NCBI GenBank assembly: GCA_030765045.1
Contig: CM060962.1
Location: forward strand, 94,558,912-94,622,911
DNA from: Tenodera sinensis
Lineage: Eukaryota; Arthropoda; Insecta; Mantodea; Mantidae
DNA length: 64,000 nt
Reading direction: 5' to 3'
This document shows, in pieces, positions 36,351 to 45,450 of the stretch; the stretch's first letter is position 1, and each line of letters begins with the position of its first letter. Made by a program: the position numbers and the translations under genes. A model generated the notes under the pieces. The model worked only from the letters and a program-made list of their open reading frames with translations. It did no database searches and was not told where the DNA came from.

Positions 36351-36753
36351 TACAGAAAAAAAAAAAAACAAACAAAACATTGGAAAAAGAAACATTTTTG
36401 AGGGAGCAGATGGTAAAGTTTGCTAATAAGGACATACTGAGATTTGACTTTGTGAAAGCTGTTTCTTTTAAATTTTTACCTGTATGACAAAACTATTGCA
36501 AATTGCTCGTACGAACGATTTTAACATGACAAAGTTTTTAGCCACACTAACCTGATAAATGGTTGCCCAGTCCCAAGTCTGCACAAAGTAGGAGGGGAAA
36601 TTTTGTCACAATTACGGGTAGAGGGACTCAATTTACCTGTCCTGAAAGTTTAGGAGGGACTCAATTTACCTACCATAATTTTTAGGGTGGACTCAATTTA
36701 CCTTGTAATATTCTAAAGGGATTCAATTTACCATTCCCGCGTATTTTATTATC

Positions 36754-38154
36754 ACATTGCCTTCAATATGTCACTCAGGGAAATGAGCTATTTGTGCATA
36801 TTAAACCATAAAACATTTCAACTTTAAAGGAAAGAAATATTTGAGGAACTATGTAGTTAAATTTGATAGTATTTTCCTTGAGACATAATTTATGAAAGGA
36901 GCATATTAATCTACAATAATTGTATGTAAAACACAAACAATTGTATACTATTTAAACTTGAAACTTTTAAGGCGTTGGCTTGCAATTATGTATTCTCCAG
37001 AGATCAGCCGTATTGATTTTATAAATGTTAAACTGTGGACCACTTCCTACTCTGTGGCCATCATCAGAACTAGCCACAGAGCAGCAAGCACTAAAAGCTC
37101 ATTTAAAAACTTGAAATGTTGTATGTCATTATTGTATTTCTACATGAAGGAGAGTGAAAGAAGAGTTCAAATAATTTTTTCAACGGGTTAGAGATACTTA
37201 TATGTCGGGCGAACATTTTGTGACCCGGCCCAAACCTCGTATGGACTATTCCATTTCAAATTGGGGAAAAACGAGAATATTGACCTCGTATTTTTTAAAA
37301 TCATTAATAATTTCTACATGTATCAGTTGGGAAAAAAAAAAAAACTTACCCCTTAAATTTTTATGGTGTTCGGTAAAATTTACCTTTCCTTCCTCATGTG
37401 TTAAGTATAAATGCCTTTTTTTTATAAAGATTAAACCTTCATAGGCTTGGACCTCTTTTATTGCACATTAATTGCAGTTTCCAGTTTTTTGGAACCCCTT
37501 GTTTGAAACGTGCAAAAAATAATGAAACAATATATATTTAAAGTCGCACATATTACTCATCTGCCGCTTGTCACTCAACGGCGGATCGACAACGTCCTTG
37601 ACGTGACTCGTGGACCGGTGCGCGGTTTGGTGCAGCGCGACTAGACGATTTGACGCTGTTTCTCTTACTTTTTATGCTTTCTACAGCTGACGGTTGAAGA
37701 TGTCTTAAAATGTCAGCTCACATTATTCTGAAATAAAATGCTAAATGATATGGCATGATTTGCATGTCATTTAAATCGGTAATTTTCAGAAAAAAAAAAA
37801 AACGAAATATGATAATTACACTAAATTTAGGTTCCAACAATGTCTAAAAGATACCACCAAAAACTAAGAAATATAATCTTCATTTTGAATTTTATTTTGG
37901 AGTTTTGCGTTGAGTAGTTTCTGAGCGCGAGTCTCGGAACCACTTCTTTATCATAGAGCAACTCGGTGATTTTGCAAAAGACATTAACTTAACGTCTACT
38001 TTAGATGACAGGAAGTTGAAGCACCCCCCTGCTTCCGAAATCATGCTTGAGAGCCTGATTTCCGTATGCTACACTAACTCACTAGTGGTGAATGACTCGC
38101 GCTTAAAGCTGAGCTTCAGCAGCTTTCAGTGTCGACTATTAGTCACTGCCTCTG
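36754..38154. other. Unassigned
   Basis: No gene or recognised element seen. The short frames have no motifs. Confidence 0.5.
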
Positions 38155-38389
38155 TAAACAGCAGAGTTTGTGCATTATGCATCTCGAAAAACATTAAACA
38201 TCTGTGTTGTGTGTGAATCACTTTAGAGTATTCTTATTATTGTTGCTGTTATTTTCTTTTCTTGCCATTAATTCACTGCCTGCCGAGAAATTCAGCTTGG
38301 ACAAAGAATTTTCATGTAAGTTACAAACGTAAAAATTGAATTGTTTGTGAACAAAGTTTGTGTGGGAAATTTCATAACATATATATATT

Positions 38390-38425
<36 letters not shown>

Positions 38426-38665
38426 TGTTATTCCACTTCTAAATAGATACTTTCAAATGTCTGATTAATAAGTTTAGGACAATGGGATCGCTAAACATTA
38501 AAGCTAAGAAACGAAAAAGATATTTTCTAATGGAGGAAAGAACTTACATTTGAACCCTATTTGAAGTAGTCTTCAGGACATTGCACAGGAAGTTGGTGTT
38601 TCAAAAAATTCTGTTCATACAGTTGCTAAGCTTTTTAAAATTGAAACCTTGCACTCTGCTGTGTA
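38155..38665 (+). repeat. Repeat R4 copy 1 with transposase-like HTH trace
   Basis: It is homologous to 39555-39960 (for example GATTAATAAGTTTAGGA...GATCGC / AATTAATAAGTTTAGGA...GATCGC, and AAGCGAAAAAGATA-type sequence). One frame reads KKRKRYFLMEERT and, after a shift, LQDIAQEVGVSKNSVHTVAK, a helix-turn-helix pattern typical of transposases. A run of 34 T (38391-38424) lies inside it. The element type is unproven. Confidence 0.4.
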
Positions 38666-39554
38666 TTCTTTATGTTACTACTAATAGTCTGCACCATGTT
38701 TCAGAATATATGAATCATCGAAACCTTGTATTGTAACATAACATATTTATTGAAACCCATAACAAAAACGCAGCATAACCAAAAAAGTTTCAACTGCAAC
38801 TACATTTTTTTTTTCCAAATTAAGTGTCCCATACAGAAGCTTGCTGTTTAAGACACGTGTGTGTTCTATTCAATTGTTCATAATCAATACGGTATCTTCA
38901 GTCTCAATTTCTTTAAATATTCATTTCACAAAATTGTGAATTTTTGCTATGGTTTGTAAATGAAACAATCTACACAACTTTTGGAATGTAAGATTTTGAT
39001 TAATTATGGAATATTCATTAGGAGCGTAGCCCCCAACGAAACTTTTTCCAGCCACAAGTGGCGTAAATGACTATTATGTTGAAACCTTTTCAGTGACCTC
39101 TGTGAAAATCAGCTCTAAAGTTGGAACTCGTGTACAAAGATCTAAATGAACCGATTGATACAGACAACCTGCCATGTGAACAGATGCGCAAACTGCTTTA
39201 AGCGGACCGATTGGTAATAATTGGACAAAAGTGATAAAATGTTACAACGTGGTCCTTTCAATTTAATATGTCCGATTCTCTAGGAAATACGCGGGTTCAA
39301 TTTACGGCAGGGTCACAGATCATGTATATACCGGGAATGATCCGCTCCTGGCTGCGTTTATCAGCCGCCATATTGCGTCAATTCCTGCATTCAATTCCCA
39401 CTGTAGACACTAGAAGAGGCCTGGGCGACTTGCAGGGTACCTTGAGCGACCTTCATTTTTTATCTACTAAACATAGTTATTAGAACAAGTCTTTGAGCAG
39501 ATTGCGCTCAGTGAGCACCAATTCCCCAGCCCCAGACTAGAACTTGTTCATTGT
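38666..39554. other. Unassigned between the R4 copies
   Basis: No gene seen. The 71-codon plus frame at 39268-39483 has no recognisable domain. Confidence 0.45.
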
Positions 39555-39960
39555 GCATGTCAAAAGTGAAAGTGTCTGTGCAATGTCTGAATTACTTAAT
39601 TACTTTAGGGTATGCATTAGTGCTGCTGCGTCTTGTCATTAGTTTGCTGAAATGCCTTTCATGTCTACATATGAATGCTACCTATATAGGCAGGGTACAT
39701 ACGTAAAAACCAAATCATGTTGATGTGTGCGCATACACTTTAGCAGAAAGTTCTTGGTATTCCGGTTCGAGGTAGAGAAACTGTTAGATGTGTAATTAAT
39801 AAGTTTAGGAAAACGTGATCGCCCAATGCTACATCTAAGAAGCGAAAAAGATACATTCTAACGTATGAAAAAACTGCCCAAATTGGTGCATCATTTGAAC
39901 TGTCTCCAAAAGCAGTCCTTATGTTACAACTTATAAAACTGAAACTCTTTTGAACGATTA
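39555..39960 (+). repeat. Repeat R4 copy 2 with transposase-like HTH trace
   Basis: This is the second, diverged copy of the block at 38155-38665, lacking the long T-run. A frame gives RETVRCVINKFRKT then TSKKRKRYILTYEKTAQIG, like the linker after a first transposase HTH. It has an in-frame stop. Confidence 0.4.
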
Positions 39961-40277
39961 TAAACAACTTACAACCAAAATTCTATATTGCTTAATTTGA
40001 ACTTATTTATAGCCAGCCATATATCGTAAATAACGTTATGTGAATTGAATAATTTGCTTTGATATACGAATACTACAGCATATAATAGATTGTGTGAGGT
40101 TATGAGTGGAGGAAGTGGTAAAAACTGACAGCACCTTTCTCCATTGCTTTACAAAGCTGCTTACATGTTTGTGAAGTGAGGTGTTATTCCTTAATTTCTC
40201 CTCTAGGAGAAGACATGCATGGTGTACTACTTTTAGTGTTAATGTATCTTATTAAATGCCGAAATTTCTTTAATGCG

Positions 40278-40314
<37 letters not shown>

Positions 40315-40888
40315 AAAATTAGCACAGCAAAACTTTGCCTCATATAAAGAATATGACTAATACATCCGGTTCCGTTCCGCTTTTAGTTGAGTACGGCCAC
40401 AATATATAGGGATTAGCGGATTTTCTATAGGGATGCAGTTAATGGGCAAGTGAACAAATCCCATTGACATTGGTGATAATAACTTTGCCGTCAAAAAGGC
40501 ATGATCTATTATGAAACATGCACTTATACCAATCCGGTCGCCTTTATGAAGAATAAAAAAGATAACTGACATACGGCTTATAAATGCCTAATACTTCCTT
40601 TACTTATCTTCTTCTAATATTCAGGAAGTTGACCTGTTGTGGCTATTCGCATATTGGGTGTTGCTTTCATTATTTTCTTGGAACTCGTGGTTCACGAGTA
40701 TCGGTACCTAACCGTGATTCCTCTCTTATAATTGAGCGGCAACATGGAGTTTGGTTGTAGGTACCTCAGGATTGGTGTGGGAAATTTCAGTAAAACAAGC
40801 TTGAACAACTTGTGTGTTAACTGTCCTTTATTGTGCTGTTGACTGTTGCCGACTGTTTAATTACCATTCTCGATATTATTCTGCTCCT
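39961..40888. other. Unassigned, with a T-run
   Basis: A run of 31 T lies at 40282-40312. No gene or element recognised. Confidence 0.5.
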
Positions 40889-40960
40889 TGACGTCACAAT
40901 TCTACTTTTACTCTTACTAGCCATCCAAGCATGACGTCATGAACACGATATAAAGTAAGA
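40889..40960 (+). promoter_or_regulatory. Orphan promoter-like cluster: two CRE sites and a TATA box
   Basis: Two perfect TGACGTCA palindromes lie at 40889-40896 and 40932-40939. The second is part of a 12-bp palindrome CATGACGTCATG. TATAAAG follows at 40949-40955. The arrangement looks like a pol II core promoter with CREB/ATF-type sites and could be the U3 part of an LTR. No coding frame follows within the next few hundred bases that I can identify. Confidence 0.4.
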
Positions 40961-41459
40961 GGCTCTTGCTTTGCTCTCTCGTGATCCAGACCTGCACCCT
41001 TACACCGAAGAAAGATATCTTCATCAGTACGCTATACATTATCAGTTGTTCACATGGCCTCCTCGAGTGAAGACAATGTTCTCATGTACGTATATGTGGC
41101 TGAAACTGCGAAACAGGAAGAAAAGAAATTGGATTCATGATTATAGCTTATGTGCCCAGATGCGCTTATATCATATCTTTATGAAACATTCAGTACAATT
41201 CCAGCCATACTATCGAATGCACTGAGAAATTTACAAAGAACAGCTTCGGAGGGTTTCTCCATTATTAAGAAAGTAAAACACAAACTACAGGAATGCTACA
41301 GCTTCTGAGGAAAAACTACTTAAAACACTAACATAAGTTTAAGGCCAAAATAATAGCCTGTTCTCAATCATTTTTTACGAAAATTGTATTAGATAATAAT
41401 GAATTATAGGATATTTCTCCACCAATTTCAATAATTTAATGTTGATCTGATCCTTACTC
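40961..41459. other. Unassigned
   Basis: An 84-codon plus frame at 40971-41225 has no recognisable domain. Nothing else is seen. Confidence 0.45.
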
Positions 41460-41595
41460 ATGCTGACAAAAGTCCCTGAAAGTGTCTCTCTGTCGGCCTG
41501 TCTGTCTGTCTGTATCTCTGTTTCTCTCTCTGTCTCTGTCTCCGTCTCTGTCTTTGCTTGTCTATGTCTATCTCTGCTTATCCATGTCTGTCTCT

Positions 41596-41643
<48 letters not shown>

Positions 41644-41874
41644 CTCTCTCTGTGTCTCTCTCTGTGTCTCTCTCTGTGTCTCTCTCTGTGTATCTCTTTT
41701 CTCTGTGTGTGTCTCTCTCTCTGTGTCTCTCTGGCTCTGTCTCTCTGTCTCCCTCTGTCTCTTTCTCTCTCCCTCTGTCTCTCTCCTTCTCTCTGTCTCT
41801 CTAATTCTGTCTCTCTCTGTCTGTCTCTCTGCCTCTGCCTGCGTGCGTGCGTGTGTTTGTTTGTGCATGTGCAT

Positions 41875-41908
<34 letters not shown>

Positions 41909-41910
41909 TG
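41460..41910. repeat. Pyrimidine-rich (TCTC/TGTCTC)n to (TG)n(CG)n microsatellite
   Basis: About 370 bp of almost pure pyrimidine TCTC/TGTC repeat, including a pure CT run at about 41600-41638, passes into (TG)n at about 41870-41898 and then GCGCGCGC. Reading frames up to 160 codons on both strands here encode only S/L/C or R/E/T runs and are not genes. Confidence 0.95.
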
Positions 41911-42460
41911 GGTGTCCCAAAAAACACCAAGAACGCTTAGTATGTTGTACGGTATGGCAAAGTTATCCATTTTCAAATAGGAAACCCTGTCCGCAAATAC
42001 ACAGTTTGGACGCTGGAGATATATATGCCATCTACTGCACATCGGAGACCTGCATTCCATTTGTATTCTTTTCGGCCAGAGCTTGAAGGAGGGGGAGGGA
42101 GTTAGGCTCGCCCGACCTTCCCTCTACGTCAGGTATGGCATATTTTGGTCTTGTGCCAGGTGTGAGCAGTTGAAATATCGGCGTTGCAATGTCGTCGTTA
42201 TGCGACACGATCTGGAACTTGTTTACAGCATCTATTTGCGTGAAAATTGCTTTGATGTAATTGTAAATAAGAAACCTGAATGTATAGGCCGAAGAAGATA
42301 TTAGGGACGTGCAGTAATCTGCAAACTTGAGGAATAAATAAAATAGGTATGCAAAATATTTTATTCTACTAGTTACGCCATGAAATTAATATAACATTGT
42401 CATCCTCTGAAAATGTATAGTCGTCGTCTTGTAGACCGATTACCAGGGGCTGGCTCTTTT
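41911..42460. other. Unassigned
   Basis: No recognised gene. A frame at 42083-42304 has no known motif. Confidence 0.45.
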
Positions 42461-42502
42461 CCATTCCATTCCATTCCATTCCATTCCATTCCATTCCATT
42501 CC
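42461..42502. repeat. (CCATT)n pentanucleotide microsatellite
   Basis: Eight or more tandem CCATT units directly abut the C-terminal end of the transposase relic on the right. Confidence 0.95.
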
Positions 42503-42838
42503 TTCAAAGGAACGATATTTGTTTTGTAGTTCAACATGGCGTTTGTAGTTAGGACAGTGATTCTTGTCTTCAATAGCCCTTATAATATTTTGAACTAAGG
42601 CTCGGATTTCAGCAACCTTTTTCTTTCGAAGGCATTATTGATTGCAATGCTTTTTAGTTCCTACCATATATGTTCTATGGGATTCGAACTACAATGGTAT
42701 GAGTGCAGTCTAACAACTACATGGCCATGCTTAGAAACTAATTCATCAACAGCGTGTATTTTGTGTTAATTGTACGTTTCCACAACTCTAGTACTATCGT
42801 TTGTGGTGGCCTCTTTACCATTCATTTGTGATAGAGAG
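42503..42838 (-). pseudogene. Transposase C-terminal relic (Tc1/IS630-like DDE)
   Basis: On the minus strand: VDELVSKHGHVVVRL, then YHCSSNPIEHIW (the third catalytic E lies in the NPIE motif), then ERKKVAEIRALVQNIIRAIE and YKRHVELQNKYRSFE. This is the C-terminal third of a DDE transposase: the 'VLRLPPYHCxLNPIExIW' motif followed by a helical tail ending in a HVxxxExxY-type stretch. An in-frame stop follows IW. Upstream (higher coordinates) the rest of the transposase is not recognised. A SINE has inserted just beyond at 42851-43068. Confidence 0.75.
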
Positions 42839-42850
42839 TAGAACGTTCAA

Positions 42851-43068
42851 AGTTGGTGAAAGTATTTTGCTCTTTAACGATGTTGTCTATTGCGTTGCCG
42901 GTGTGCCAAAATTTCATCCCGCAGGAGTTCTTTTACATGCCGGTAAATCTACTGACATGAAGCTGTTGTTTTAAGCACGCTTAAAAACTATCGGTCAGGG
43001 CCGGATTTGAATCCGGGACCTTGAGATCAGTAAGCCAGCATCTAACCAACTGAGCCACCCAGACCGAC
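42851..43068 (-). repeat. tRNA-derived SINE, family D, with perfect 12-bp target-site duplication
   Basis: TAGAACGTTCAA stands on both sides (42839-42850 and 43069-43080). Read on the minus strand: GGTCTGGGTGGCTCAGTTGG (A-box side), B box CGGATTCAAATCCGG, body with GCATGTAAAAGAACTCCTGC, then TGAAATTTTGGCACACCGG to the 3' end. The perfect duplication suggests a fairly young insertion. Confidence 0.93.
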
Positions 43069-43080
43069 TAGAACGTTCAA

Positions 43081-45160
43081 CGTCGCCTGCATTGTTTACA
43101 TACGTGCTGCGTGTGCCACCACGTGCCGCTTGCTGCACGGACCTATCCTTCCCTCCTTTAACCCATCTGATGGCCGAAAAAATGTGAATAGACTGTATGT
43201 GCGGTGACTCTTGTTTTTCCATTGGTTTGCATTGTATTGCTGTACGTTGCGTCATGTTGCTGACATTATTCATCGTCGCTGTCACGATTTCATGCATGTG
43301 GTGTGTGACATGTTTTAGGTCCTCCTCGTTCTAGCATGTTCCGACTGAAAAAAGAGTAGAACCCGCTGAGGTCTGTACTTGAATCAAGACTATCCGTACG
43401 CACTCCCGGCTGTGAGTAGGTACACACTTGCACCTTCTTTGCTATTCCTCAGGAATGTGCCGAGATTTCTTTTTTGCTAACTAAAGTTTTCACAGATGTG
43501 CTTAGGGGCTGTATATGATTTTATTTAACTTAACTGTGACACATATTTCACTATTTACTCCGATTATTTTATTGAGTTCGCGTACTACTGGTGCTGGTAT
43601 GATTTAATAGTTGTTTATTATTCCTGCAAAATGATTTGCGTTTCGTGTGTATTGCTAGACAATATGTAGTTTTAGGGCCTACGGCGACCGGCAGCTGTTC
43701 ATCTGCGAAGCAGAACCCGCATGTCTGCTCATGTTATTGCATTAACTGCTGATACTGTTATCTCTCTCCCTCTGCAACTCGCTCAATGTTCCCATCTCTC
43801 ACAACTCGCGTTATCTCTCTATTCTCACAATTTCATCCTATTAATCCATCTTTCCTCACCATTATGTTATTCGGTGTATAAATAGAAGACAGTTTGTGCA
43901 ACTTGATTGTAAGTATGAGGGTTCTCAAGCTATAACCTTGACAAATTATGAAAAAAAGAGCAGTGATATTTTATTACCCATGTGGGAACTAATCATTCCA
44001 AACGGCCTTAAAATATTCATATATTGTAATCTAGTGTACAATAAATTATGTACAAAATCGTAAGCTCCAAACAATACGAAAATAAGAAGTGTTAGATGTA
44101 TAACACAAACTTCAAGCCAGAGCTACATGATACTGACGACAGGTCATTATTCCATTTCATCATATTAAACTTGAAGTTCTGTGAGTTTTAAATTAAAACC
44201 TAGCTACATACAAAGCGCAGCACTCTTAACTCGAAAACTTTGTGTGTGATAGCCAGGCAGCGAAACTTGGATGCCGATGGGAGAAACACAGACGACCAGG
44301 TTAACTGAACTCAGGTTCAGAGTCCTTCTAGAAGTCCATAATTTTGTTCACAATACGAGAGTGGGTCCTGCCCCGTTGCAGTTCTGCATAAGAGTCGTGG
44401 ATATGCCAAACTGTTGAAGGGAAACGTTCCCCCTTGAGACTAATGAAGTACATCAATTTCACATCAAATATTTACGCTCTGCACTCATCACATTATGTGA
44501 CCTCGAGCGCAGCTTCTCGCAGTGTAGAGTAATTAAGTGAAAACTACAGGGGATTTACTTTCGAGACATTTAGAAAATATAATCTAGTGCACTGTATTGC
44601 TAATTCTGCAGCCATAAAAACATTTCATGAAGAAGAAACGGACCAACAAGGAAACTTATGTCAGTGAACACTATGTCACAAGGAACGTCTGGTACTTCTG
44701 TTACCAGTATTATAGATATAAGTGAGTTTTAAATATTTCACATTAAATGGAAGTATTTTAATTTGAAAATATACATATGTAGGTAATTTTAAGTGTAAAA
44801 AGTTATATCAATTAATCATACACACAAATAATTTCTCTGAATGCACGAAATATGCAACCAAACCAAGTGCGCAATGAAAATTACCAACTTTATGTTTGAA
44901 ACATTTCGAAGCGTGGTACATCGAGTGTAGCATTGAATACGTATCAGTTTGTTTTGACTTGCCGCTGGTTCCCTTTGCACTGCTACCAAGAATGCACTAT
45001 AAGCATATCCGTACCGGTGTGGTATAGTTACACGTAATCTGCACAATTGGTGCCCCATGACAGCCTTTGACCACGGTTTATACGTATCTTTTAGACTCAA
45101 TCGTTCTTCCACACAATAGCCGTGTATAGGCAGAACACGACAGTACTGGAAGTGGTAGAA
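43081..45160. other. Unassigned, with a TATA-like site
   Basis: No gene seen. TATAAATAG at 43877-43885 is a good TATA-box match preceded by pyrimidine-rich sequence (possible LTR promoter), but neither an Inr-defined transcript nor LTR ends could be fixed. Confidence 0.4.
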
Positions 45161-45250
45161 TGAGACTGGAAAATTCAATGTCATTGCCGGGATTTGAACC
45201 ACGGATATACCAGTTACAGTCCGGCTGCTCTAACCACCTGGGATATAAAG
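45161..45250 (-). repeat. tRNA-derived SINE head, family E (inverted)
   Basis: Minus strand: CCAGGTGGTTAGAGCAGCCG (A-box side), a B box GTGGTTCAAATCCCGGC, and the start of a body ACATTGAATTTTCCAGT. It faces the same SINE type at 45362-45450 head to head. Confidence 0.65.
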
Positions 45251-45251
45251 T

Positions 45252-45267
45252 ACTTACAATTGTAAGT
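45252..45267. repeat. Perfect 16-bp palindrome between the SINE heads
   Basis: ACTTACAATTGTAAGT is identical to its reverse complement and lies next to the left SINE head, between two head-to-head SINEs. Confidence 0.85.
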
Positions 45268-45361
45268 CGCCCTTGGGGTATTTATCTCTGATATGAGATT
45301 CCCTTGTGCTTAACCGAGAAAAAGTACGAATCAGCTGGGGAATTTAATGTCGTACTGGCAA

Positions 45362-45450
45362 GTTGGCCATGGTAACTCAGTGGTTAAAGCAGCCGCTCGA
45401 TAAGCGGAAGATCCGTGCTTCAAATCCCCGCTAGGACATTGAATTTTTCA
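45362..45450 (+). repeat. tRNA-derived SINE head, family E
   Basis: GTTGGCCATGGTAACTCAGT then GGTTAAAGCAGCCG (A-box side), and GTGCTTCAAATCCCCGC (B box), followed by ACATTGAATTTTTCAGT, the same body start as the inverted copy at 45161-45250. Confidence 0.65.

Larger units (their letters stand above)
34882..36753 (+). mobile_element. MULE-type DNA transposon with FLYWCH frame and iterated end motifs
   Basis: The 14-mer GGTAAATTGAGTCC or variants occurs three times at the left end (34910, 34952, 34985). Its reverse complement occurs four times at the right end (36624, 36657, 36689, 36719), spaced 30-42 bp apart. Outside these, GATAGTAAAATTCGC (34882-34896) and GCGTATTTTATTATC (36739-36753) form a 15-bp terminal inverted repeat with two mismatches. 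Between the ends lie a FLYWCH zinc-finger frame and a MULE transposase. No target-site duplication could be identified, so the outermost boundary may be a few bases off. Confidence 0.8.

Noticed and set aside
41460..42060. Several frames of 111-160 codons on both strands
   Set aside because: They are translations of a TCTC/TG microsatellite (S/L/C or R/E/T only).
43877..43885. TATA box of a host gene or LTR
   Set aside because: The TATAAATAG match is good, but no coding frame, LTR ends or duplications could be attached to it; noted only inside the unassigned region.
44816..45202. 128-codon minus-strand frame as a gene
   Set aside because: No domain is recognised and its start lies in a SINE head region.
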